The translations under genes were made by a program, and so were the position numbers. Shown here one piece after another: positions 32,795 to 42,894 of a stretch of DNA of 64,000 nucleotides (position 1 is its first letter; the number at the start of each line of letters is the position of its first letter). The stretch comes from Trematomus loennbergii (lineage: Eukaryota; Chordata; Actinopteri; Perciformes; Nototheniidae), in NCBI GenBank assembly GCA_012861695.1, contig JAAOOA010000126.1, positions 1,008,146-1,072,145 on the forward strand, read 5' to 3'. The notes below the pieces were generated by a model. It saw only the letters and a list, made by a program, of their open reading frames with translations, did not search any database and was not told the origin of the DNA.

Positions 32795-33596
32795 CTATAT
32801 GAAGTTACATGAGGCTACATTTACTGGTGTTGAGCCCTGGATGATGTAAATAGTCCAAGTGCCATGGTAGGGGGGCATTACGGAACTCAGGAGTCCGCCC
32901 TTTGAGGCGTTGTTAACATTAATGCTTTTGTTTTTGTTACTAAGATACTTTTTAGCCTTATGATAGGATGAACTTAAGCTGTAGTCAATAAAGACATGTT
33001 TAATAGAGTGTTGCTGTTAGAGAACATACCTGCGCAGCACTCCACCACGTCTTGGCTTTGGCTTCATGGCCTTCACTGTCCTCTCCCTTTGAGTTTTTTC
33101 AAAGGCTGGGATACATTTTTCCAAATGATCACTTGTTACCTGGTGACAAACATATGGTTATATAACCTTAAAGAACTAACAAAAAAATAATTAAGTATTT
33201 GCAATGCATAAACATAGAAGATATCACTGTCATATTATGATCACTTATTGTAAGTAAGTTTAAGTAAAACTAACACAAGTCAATATTATTCACCTGGGCA
33301 TTAGTGGGCTTGAGGGTCTCAGGGAGCGTGGACAAAGTGACTTGTCTCTGTATTTGAGGATTCTCAGTGCAGGCACTAACAGGAAGCTGCTGTGCATTAG
33401 TGGAGAGTCCTCTGAAGGCAGCTGTTATTTCATTCACACACTCATCTGTTACCTGCTGACTCCTCATAGTAAGTCTAGCCAAGTCAGCTGTTAAGTTGTC
33501 CATACCATCGCTTGATAACTGGTAACTTTTGATTGACAGTCCAGCCATGGCAGCTGCCAACTCGTCCATATAATTCTTAAGAACGTGGTGACAATA
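32795..33596 (-). CDS. Unrecognised spliced gene B, three exons seen
   Basis: I do not recognise this product. Exons in transcript order are 33294-33596 (acceptor TTTTTTGTAG, donor GTGAAT), 33030-33139 (donor GTATGT) and 32795-32978, ending at a TAG. All junctions are AG/GT and the phases agree. Exon 33294-33596 opens in frame before its ATG at 33569, so an earlier exon may be missing. It encodes three imperfect repeats of about 21 residues, each with a helix-like start and a GLS-xxx-QQL type end (for example MAGLSIKSYQL and FRGLSTNAQQL). The second exon is basic at its end (KPKPRRGG). ATTAAA on the minus strand (32763-32768) follows the stop by about 27 bases. The helical repeats suggest a coiled or oligomerising protein; that is inference. 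Confidence 0.45.
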
Positions 33597-34003
33597 CTAC
33601 AAAAAAGTGTATATATTAGGTCAGTTAACCTTGAAGAGCTAAACAGTTCAAGTGGTAAGTAACTAAGTATTTGCAATGAATAAACATAGAAATGATCACT
33701 GTCATATTATATAATCACTTAATATGGAGATAAGTAAAACTGACACAGACAGTTTAAACTGCTTGTTAAAACGCTATTGCTTATTGTGTTTTCTCAGCAC
33801 ACTAACATAAATAAGGATGTATAATATAAAAAACTAGAAAACGATATAGTATTTTCAAGTCTTACTTTAGTATGGTAAAATTAAGAATAAGTCACATTAA
33901 AGTGTGTCATGATTTTCCGTAAAAAAGTCAAGTATAGTTTGTCAAAAGAATATGAAAAAATCATTTTGTAGAGTAGTATGTTGAAAATCTCAGTGTTTAA
34001 CTG

Positions 34004-34075
34004 AACACACCTACATGTGATAACGCCTCGAACAAAGGGGTAATTAGCATACAAAGGGGGGTCACTAGCATCAGT
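34004..34075 (-). repeat. Right inverted repeat of the unknown module
   Basis: Inverted counterpart of the element at 30105-30195. It lies between the divergent gene B (minus) and gene C (plus), so it could also act as a shared promoter region. Confidence 0.65.
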
Positions 34076-34147
34076 GGGGGAAAGGTGCTACGGGAATGAA
34101 CTTTGAGGGGGAACTTGTAAGAATTTCCAGCTTTTGAAGACAATTAT

Positions 34148-34492
34148 ATGGTACCCGTCCTTACAGCTAAACAAATCCTATGCCAGGTATTCAACAGACC
34201 ACAAGAAGCACAAGAAGCCCCAGAAAGGATTACATTCAGAGCTAATAATGGTGAAACCGAAGAAGAAGCAAAGCAGATTATAATCGTTGCGGGTGAAAGG
34301 ATAGAGAATTTGCAAGTGATGTTAATGCACTTATCTGATATAAAAAATGCATTCATTTACTTCCAAGAGACCCCTAAACATCTAGTTGGGCAATGTGAAT
34401 TGAACGATAAACCGATCACTGTAAATGAAACGCGGAGAGAGGCAGCAGTGCAAATCGTTAAGTCTATTACCTTGTATGCACTACGACATTAA
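34148..34492 (+). CDS. Unrecognised single-exon ORF C (114 residues)
   Basis: I do not recognise this product. It starts MVPVLTAKQILCQVF and ends ITLYALRH, with a mixed, protein-like composition rather than repeat-like sequence. A run of acidic residues (ETEEEAKQ) is followed by hydrophobic stretches that could form helices. ATTAAA lies 54 bases past the stop (34546-34551). The start lies about 70 bases right of the inverted repeat, reading away from gene B. A weak acceptor-like CCTTACAG at 34160-34167 leaves open a spliced start. Confidence 0.4.
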   Translation: MVPVLTAKQILCQVFNRPQEAQEAPERITFRANNGETEEEAKQIIIVAGERIENLQVMLMHLSDIKNAFIYFQETPKHLVGQCELNDKPITVNETRREAAVQIVKSITLYALRH

Positions 34493-34749
34493 CTTGGTCA
34501 AATGTAATATGTCTTTCTGAAGATGTGGCGAATGGTGTTTTTTCAATTAAACAACCATAACAAAATGAAAATGTGTTTTATTTTTGCTTTCATATATAGT
34601 AATAGTATTAACTCCTCTGACTAGACTGTACTAAAATAAGACGTTTCACTGTTAAATAAAATGGAAGTAGAAAATCGAGATAATGATGAGGCTCGTTATG
34701 TATCCAGTAACTATGAACAGCAGTTTGAAAATGTTATTTAACCCTTTAA

Positions 34750-35521
34750 CTCTAATTGACAAATCTAAAATAGCCTCTAGCTTATCTATAAGTTTGTGAT
34801 TTTAACACTTATTCACTGACACAAGGCAGATTATGGCTTTTTTCTCTTGCCAAGATACTTTTAGACACACTCTGAGGTATGCAAAACCTTAAAACTAGAA
34901 AATGAAGTACATTGTCTGATTAGATTTTTTCGTAAAGACTGTTTCTCTAAAAGGCAAGTTTGTGATTTTTAACACTTATTTACTGACACAAGGCAGATTT
35001 TGACTTTTTTTCTCTTTTCATGTGTTACCAAGATACTTTTTAGATACACTTTTATGTATGCAACACTTAACAAAGGGGTATAATATGAAGTACTTTGTAA
35101 GGGAATGGGGGTTTCTTTAATACCCCGTTTTTATTTCTAAAAAACACTTGTACAGTTAAATAATGTAGGTTTTCTCTGATATTCTAGTTATTTTCAGCTA
35201 CCAAGATACTTTTGTTGATACACTTTTATGTAGGAACATTTGGCAACTGGTAGAATGTCAATTATTTTGTAATAAAAATGTATTTTCTTAAAGACTGTGA
35301 CTCTAAAGGGAAGTTGGTGATTTTAACACTTCTATTTTTCCCCCGTTGTCTTTCACTTACTGTTTTGATACAGTTTTATGTATGACAACTTTACAACTGG
35401 TAGAAAGTTAAGTACTTTTTCTTTCATATTATTTTAACACAACATTACTTTTTTCATATTTTTCAACATACTGTGATATATATATATATTTTTTTCTCTC
35501 CATTATATTTTTGAATATACA
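34750..35521. repeat. Diverged AT-rich tandem repeats and second 100-bp copy
   Basis: At least four imperfect units share the phrases TTTGTGATTTTAACAC, ACACAAGGCAGAT, CCAAGATACTTTT and ACACTTTTATGTATG. Bases 35421-35521 repeat 31979-32083. I see no reading frame. Confidence 0.7.
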
Positions 35522-35571
35522 GCAAACTCCTGGACTACTATCGTCACCACCATTGTGGACACCCACATATT

Positions 35572-35755
35572 GGATGTTGTTGTGTCTCCGATGGATACTG
35601 ATGTGTGGATGGTTGTGTCTCCGATGGATACTGATGTGTGGATGTTGTTGTGTCTCCTATGGATGCTGATGTGTGGATGTTGTTGTGTCTCCGATGGATG
35701 CTGATGTGTGGATGTTGTTGTGTCTCCGATGGATGCTGATGTGTGGATGTTGTGT
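35572..35755. repeat. Short minisatellite, about 36-bp unit, five copies
   Basis: The unit is built on GTGTCTCCGATGGATGCTG followed by ATGTGTGGATGTTGTT. It marks the right edge of the unknown module. Confidence 0.85.
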
Positions 35756-35816
35756 GTCTTTTGATAACTTTGTTGAGCTTGTTTTTAGCTGCATGTCTTT
35801 TATATCTTACTGAACG

Positions 35817-36203
35817 TGTATGTGTACTACTTCAGCTGATAAGGCTGGTTGTGAAACAGAGGGAGGAGCTGCAGACAGGTGAGGGTGTTAAAATGAAAGA
35901 ATGAAGTCAGACTGGTCAGACTGGTCAGACGCCATTTTACAGCTCGACGGAGCAGGAGGACAACAGCGTGAGTGTTAACACCAGGATCTGCTTTCTAACA
36001 CATTCATTATTTACTCTGTTATACTGGATGTCAGAAAATAACTTCTTGGTTAAAAAGTCTGCGTCCTAGAGTCCAATGAGACTTCTGCAAGTGTTGTAAA
36101 CTTTTATCATTTCCTGTTTTCTGATTCATCTGAGTTACATAACATGTGACGCAGTCAAAATGGAGAGCGGCCTGTCTGAACCTGTCTGACTGATTTCATG
36201 TAT

Positions 36204-36204
<1 letters not shown>
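35817..36204 (+). repeat. Duplicated NLR 5' exon region, copy 1
   Basis: This matches 39950-40330 at high identity. It includes a probable non-coding first exon that ends before GTGAGTGT at 35967 and the start of the following intron up to a GT microsatellite. In this copy no NLR coding exon follows before the next copy. It is probably a dead or alternative first exon. Confidence 0.8.
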
Positions 36205-36640
<436 letters not shown>

Positions 36641-36754
36641 TCTTCTTTTAAATAAGAAAAAAGCTTTGGGGGTATCTACAGATATTAAGCCTGACAAAGT
36701 ACTTAACGTCTAATATATTGCATGGTTTGTTTTGGAACTTGACAATCAACTTTC

Positions 36755-37130
36755 CTGCAATGTTAACTATGTTGAAGCACTTATTTTAACTGATATTATA
36801 CATATCAATTATACTCTTATAAGATGTATGTAGATAGTATAAGAAAGGTGCAGAATATGTTTAATGGTGGAGGTACACAGATATCGATAGATGTCTTGTA
36901 ATGCACTGTTGAGGAACCTGTGACCCAAGTTTTTCATTCAATGCATAACTACACCGTAGTTGTGTATATGATATGTCAATAAACCTTAGAAAATCTTGAA
37001 ATCTTGAAAGGGATCTGCAAAATAGCCATTATATACAGTTTTTAATTAACTATTAGTAGAGAATAACGAGTAATAAATATGCTTTATAGGGATCTGCAGA
37101 TAAATATTTAGTCTTCTCAAGCACCCACTA
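36755..37130 (+). repeat. Fragment of the foldback element
   Basis: Similar to the inner part of the palindrome at 42895-45443, including phrases such as TTAACTATGTTGAAGCACTT and ATCTTGAAATCTTGAAAGGG. Confidence 0.7.
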
Positions 37131-37274
37131 CCAAATATCTCGCCTAATTGTTGGCTGAATTCACTGAATTTTACTCAGGTGTAACTAAAGTCTGATTTAA
37201 GGGTTGTTTATATTTCACATCATTAATCCAAATCTGTAAAGTAACTAAAATAAATGTAGTGGAGTAAAAATACC

Positions 37275-37446
37275 AGGTTAACCTTAAAGAAAGCCCTCAG
37301 GATTATAAAAGACCCCATCACCCCAGCCACAAACTGTTCTGTCTGCTGCCGTCTGGCAGGCGGTACCGCAGCATCCGGACTAAAACCACCAGACTCAGGG
37401 ACAGCTTCATCCCACAGGCCATAAGACTATTAAACACCTGCACTTA
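37275..37446 (+). mobile_element. LINE ORF2 C-terminal fragment
   Basis: The plus frame reads LLPSGRRYRSIRTKTTRLRD followed by a QAIRLLNTCT-stop end, a typical C-terminus of L2/Rex-like fish LINEs. A frameshift lies just upstream. 3' sequence with GCACTGTTGGAGGAGCCTGT follows to about 37650. Confidence 0.85.
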
Positions 37447-38011
37447 GAAACAACATCCATAACATTCATCTGGCTGCTACTTAGAAATTATTTATCTAAT
37501 ATATCATATTCCAATCACTTGTATATAGACTCTTATTGCACTATTTCACTTTTTACTATTTTACTATTTTTCTTTTTGTATTTACTTGCACTATTTTGTC
37601 TGTGTATCTGTTTTATTATGTTGCACTGTTGGAGGAGCCTGTGACCTAAGGGGGGGGTAGGACACGCTCGAAGCACATGGTGTAGTCTTATAGCTGAGGA
37701 TTCTGGTAGTGTAGTGTCTTCTGCCATCCACACACGACGAAAAAAATATTTGTTTCTCCGAATCGAAAGGGGAAAATCCAAGAGCATTGTACACAATTTA
37801 AACCAATCAATGTTGTGTAATTAACAAGGATAATCTGGTGTTTTTGAGTTGATGAGTAGTACAGATATCACTGTAAATAAAATCAATCGACAGTAAGGAG
37901 AATACTTACTTCCGGGTGTAAAATCCTCGTAATACAATAAAGGGGACTTGATCAAATAGGAATATAATTATCTTTTAAATAACGTTAACTAAAGGGAACA
38001 ATCTATTTGAC

Positions 38012-38742
38012 CAGTGGCGAGCCGTGAGCTTTATACCTAGGCCCTCTGACCCCCACCCCTTCCCTCGAAAAAAAGAAAAAAAAAGAGTTATTACGTCACA
38101 GCGTATACTTCAGCGGAATATCAAAAAACGGCCCAGGGTGCAAAACGCATCAATGACAGCGACCCTCTACCACACAAAACAACACCTGTGAACCCAATTT
38201 GTGTTCTTTGACATTGAAAATGATATTGCATTGTGTTTGTTACTTTCGTTGCAGTTGTATGTCTTAAGTGTAATTTGGCATGCTTTTATTTTGAAGGCGA
38301 GTTCACGTGTTGACAGGAAGTTGTTTGTTGCTATGGAAACAAGAAAAGTTTCACAGCGGGCGGAACTTGTCATAAAGTCCGCGATAATAAACCCACCCAT
38401 TTAGAGGGAAGATATGATTGGTCAATTGTACTGTCATTTGACATTACTCTCTCGTTCAGTTACTATAGCGGGCCCTCTGTGAATCGCAGAGAGGCCCGCT
38501 ATAGTAACTGACATTCAAACAGAGAATGAACAGGCAGATTCGAAGGATTTATTTCTTTGGAAATGTTATTTTATTAAATCAAGTTTTTTTTCGGTAAAAC
38601 TAATGAAAAATATAACAAAAATAATATTAAAAAAATATATATTTAAAAAAAATATTTTTTTTTTTAATGTTTTTAAATATTATTTTTTGGAATATCTTAG
38701 GCCCTCACAGAGGGCCTAGAGGGCCCTGACGGCTGGCCACTG
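38012..38742. mobile_element. hAT-like element with perfect TSD and internal hairpin
   Basis: The ends are CAGTGGCGAGCCGTGAG and, inverted, CAGTGGCCAGCCGTCAG. The 8-bp duplication TATTTGAC is exact (38004-38011 and 38743-38750). No transposase is present. Confidence 0.93.
38458..38511. repeat. Near-perfect hairpin
   Basis: The arms CAGTTACTATAGCGGGCC and GGCCCGCTATAGTAACTG, plus pairing CTCTG/CAGAG, close on a short loop. It lies near the middle of the hAT-like element. Confidence 0.9.
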
Positions 38743-39185
38743 TATTTGACACAGCTGAAGCTCTGGCCTTCCTTCAAAACTAACTCATTTAATAAAAATC
38801 ACAGTTGTATTTCACACAATGCACTGTTTTTTGAGAACAAAAATTGGTGAATAATGCACCATAATACATTCTGACGAAAAATAAAAATTATTATGAATAC
38901 AAATAAAATAAAAGAAGCCTCCCGTGAGTTACTACCATAGACTGGTTACTACAAGCTATAAAGTAGATTTTAAAAACGTTTTATAGAATAAAAGCTCAAT
39001 GTTGGACGTTGTAGAAATGCGTGTGTGCACCACGACAAAGGAGCCTCATTCACTTTACATTGGGGTTGTTTGCGTGGTGCCGACACGTAAATGTAGCAAA
39101 GTTCGTGACTCCACCTCGCACTGCGGTGTTAAGGAGTCGTGGTGGAGTCACGCATTCTGGTGAGACCAGGTTGTTCTTTTACCTA

Positions 39186-39948
39186 TCCTTTTAACAATAA
39201 ATAACAGAGAGTCTAAGCTCAGAATGTTCTGCAAAATTAGCACACCAAATTGATACTTCATATATAAACAATGATGCGCAGAGTTATAAAAGGGCACGTG
39301 GCACACACGCAAACAATTTACCAGAACATAAAACATCTTAGAACCTTAGACAATAGACCTTAGAACATCTTGAAATCTTGAAAGGGATGTGCAAAATAGT
39401 CATTATATACAGTCTTTAATTATCTATTAGTAGAGAATAACGACGAGTAAAGAATATACTTTATAGGGATCCTATTAATATCTAATAATACAAATTATAA
39501 AATGCAATAACGTGCTTTAACCAGTAGGTGTCCCTTTCTATCAGCTGTGCACCGTTATGGTGTAAATACAGCCTATCTACCAATTGAATCAAATATAAAA
39601 GTCAGCCGAATTAGTGTTGATACTGCAGGGAGACGTATTGTGTGAAAAGAAATGTAAGATGTTGTTTAATTGCTGATATATTTAAGATCCACGTCAAGTT
39701 TTCAGTTTTGGCGGCAGTTCCTGTTTGTCTAGAAGTCTTGTCATCAGGGCTCTATACATAGACAACTACGGCAGATATGTCATATTTAATGCAGCCGAAA
39801 CGTGTATTACAATGCCGTTATGTGATGACTTTCAAAGAGAAAAGCAAGCACACTCGGAATAATGTATTCTTTTTATTTTTTTTAAATGTTTTCGGATTTC
39901 ACATCGCATAAACACCAAATCCCAGCGTGCATTGCGGCTAAACCATCC
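39186..39948 (+). repeat. Two adjoining interspersed repeat fragments
   Basis: Bases 39186-39347 recur at 41795-41952 (phrases TCAGAATGTTCTGCAAAATT, AGTTATAAAAG). Bases 39350-39948 match the right arm of the foldback element from about 44310 to 44882. The join to the NLR 5' exon copy at 39950 is abrupt. Confidence 0.75.
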
Positions 39949-39949
39949 C

Positions 39950-40326
39950 TGTATGTGTACTGCTTCAGGCTGGTTAGGAATCAAAGGGAGGAGCTGCAGA
40001 CAGGTGAGGGTGTTAAGGTGAAAGTATGAAGTCAGACTGGTCAGACCAGTCAGACTGCCAGACGCCCTTTTACAGCTCGACGGAGCAGGAGGACAACAGG
40101 GTGAGTGTTAACACCAGGATCTGCTTTCTAACACATTCATTATTTACTCTGTTATACTGGATGTCAGAAAATAACTTCTTGGTTAAAAATCTGCGTCCTA
40201 GAGTCCAATGAGACTTCTGCAAGTGTTGTGAACTTTTATTATTTCCTGTTTTCTGATTCATCAGAGTTACATAACATGTGACGCAGTCAAAATGGAGAGC
40301 GGCCTGAAGTCTGATTGATTTCATGT

Positions 40327-40330
<4 letters not shown>
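39950..40330 (+). other. NLR non-coding first exon region, copy 2
   Basis: Same sequence as 35817-36204. The probable untranslated exon ends at 40100 before GTGAGTGT. The intron runs through a GT microsatellite (40329-40436) to the first coding exon at 40464. Confidence 0.6.
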
Positions 40331-40365
<35 letters not shown>

Positions 40366-40371
40366 TTGTGT

Positions 40372-40437
<66 letters not shown>

Positions 40438-40473
40438 TCCAGTGTGACTGGTTTATCTCTCAGACTGGAGAAG

Positions 40474-40598
40474 ATGAGTGATTTAAAAGATGACGAAGAG
40501 GACAAATCTCCAGTCCCCAGCTGTCTGTCTCTGAAGAGTGACCGGTCTATGGGGAACCTTCCAACCTTCAGTAATGAACCTGGACCCTCAGACACAAA
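40474..40598 (+). CDS. NLR exon 1, N-terminal peptide motif
   Basis: Starts MSDLKDDEED and carries SPVPSCLSLKSDRSMGNL, the short conserved peptide that is repeated at the start of many fish NLRC3-like proteins. It ends in phase 2 at AA|GTAAGAG. The start codon lies 10 bases after a clean acceptor, so it is likely the true initiation site. Confidence 0.85.
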
Positions 40599-41244
40599 GT
40601 AAGAGTCTGTTTCTACTGTAACCTGACCTGAAGAGGATTCAGTTCTTAGTGCATCAACAAAGTTGAACTCTTGCTCCTTGTCATCATCAGCAATAGTCAA
40701 GTCTCCTCTGATTTTGGTGCAGTTTCCCCACTTGAAAGGGACTTGAGGCATCTACTGACTTTGAACAGGATTCCACTCCAAAGACACAGCTTTACTTTCC
40801 AGTCTTTTATTCAGCAGTTTACTTCAAACAGAAGTCCATTTACTTGCTGAATGGGTCATTTAGTGTAGGGGGAAAACCTTTGAAACAAGAAGGATGCATT
40901 TAGACAACTTGCAAGTTATTAAAATAAATAAAGCATGCAAACAATACACTGACACTGCTGCCTTAAAGGTGAATATTTTACAAATAAACTGGGCAGACTA
41001 AGCACAGAAATATTCATGTTAAACATCAATTCTCTAAACCCAAGCTCTTTTTAAAATCTCCGCAGATTTGATAAGAAATGTTTTGAACAAATCAACATTT
41101 ATTTATTTATAAATGTATTTAAAACAAGAAAGATTCTTTACTGTCAACAGAAGTATTCAACAAATTGAACAAGACTTTACTAACTTTCTTTATAACAAGA
41201 AAGATTATTTCCTCCATTTTAGCAGGAATATTCAGTGAACAAAA

Positions 41245-41637
41245 TTAAAGGTGGGGTAGGTAAGTTTGAGAAACCGGCTCGAGATACACTTTTTGTTATA
41301 TTCCATGGAATGCTCTTAACATCCCGATAGCAATGAATATCTGAAGTGCTTTGACAAAAAATCCATAAAAAAATATCATCTGTGGAAGCCGTAGCGCTGT
41401 AAAAAGCACAACCAATCATCTGAGCCGGCCCGGCTAAAATAACTGGATGGCCTACCTGCCTGTCAGCCTTCCATCTGTGCACAAACTTATCTCGTGCCCT
41501 CATTGGTCATGTGCACGTTCGTGTGTGTTGGAGGAGGGGCTCTGTAAGGAAGTGACAGATTTTCTCCGGTTGTGTATTTTCAAATTCTAGCGATCTCGAG
41601 CCGGTTTCTCAAACTTACCTACCTACCCTACCTTTAA
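41245..41637. mobile_element. TTAA-flanked MITE (copy 2)
   Basis: TTAA occurs at 41245-41248 and 41634-41637. The inverted ends begin AAGGTGGGGTAGGTAAGTTT and AAGGTAGGGTAGGTAGGTAA. Same family as 26400-26780. No coding capacity. Confidence 0.88.
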
Positions 41638-42256
41638 CATGATTTTATTAGAAAGGTTTTTAGTAAATCGACATTTATTTATTGTTCTTCTTAAATTGAA
41701 TTCATTTAACCTCCTAAAATCGTATATACTTTTAACACCTATCAGAGTAGGCTAATTGCAGGATGTTACATTAAATAGGTCCTTCTTTTACCTATATCCT
41801 TTTAACAATAACTAACAGAGAGTCTTAGCTCAGAATGTTCTGCAAAATTAGCACACCAAATTGATACTTAATATATAAACAATGACGCGCAGAGTTATAA
41901 AAGGACACGTGGCACACACGCAAACAATTTACCAGAAAATAAAACATCTTAGCGCACCGTGGCTCTGCGGACCTCTCACACAACACTATGGATCTGAGTG
42001 TCTGACCGGCTGCCTATCCAGACTTGGTAGAATGCCTCCCGTCTGCACGCTTCAGTGTCTGACCGGCTGCCTGTCCTGACTTGGTAGAATGCCTCCCGTC
42101 TGCACGCTTCAGTGTGTCACCCGACTCTCACACACAACTCCTTCAGGTAGCGGCATCGGGGCTCTCTGATTAGTGTGATTACACCCGGCTTTCCAGAGAA
42201 GGACCGCCTGTGATCATTACACACTCGATTTCTATCCCTATTAATGGGTCTTGTAT

Positions 42257-42752
42257 TTAAAGGGGACCTATCATGCAAAATGCACTTTTGTACGTCTTTT
42301 CTACATGAATATGTGTCCCCGGTGTTCCAGGGAACTCACCAAGTGTCAAAAACACAACCCTCTCTATTTTCCTCCATACCCAAATCTCTAAAAAAGGGGC
42401 TGCAACGGATCTGATAAAAACTGATCCAGATTTGAACACTGTCCTGACGTCAGGACGGTGGCGCTACGGCTATTGGGCCAACTCCACCAATCAGGAGGAG
42501 ACAGCCACGGCCATTGCCGTTCGAAAGCGCTGGAGACGCTGTAGTACATATGCCAGGCCAGTAGATGGTGCTGTTCTCACAGAATCTGCCCTTGCTAAAA
42601 CAGAGATAAAAAATGTCAAATTGAGCAAAATGAGGCATGGCTAAAATGCATGATCTGTTTGGTATTTTGAAAAAAAAAAGGTATAAATATGCCTTATATA
42701 GGTATGGTCCTACACTATATTATTCAAATATAGCATGATAGGTCCACTTTAA
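42257..42752. mobile_element. piggyBac-like MITE, second copy
   Basis: TTAA at both ends with termini AAGGGGACCTATCATGC and AAGTGGACCTATCATGC. It is inverted relative to the copy in transferrin intron 2 (22403-22855) and similar throughout. Confidence 0.88.
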
Positions 42753-42894
42753 ATGAACATATTTGTAACGCTAATGATTTACTTTCTTATTAAAATTAAT
42801 AATTTTTTTATTGATATGTACTTATATATATTATTTTTCTACTAATTGTAGTCACCCTGTTGACTAATTTATTTTATAATTACATTACATTCAG

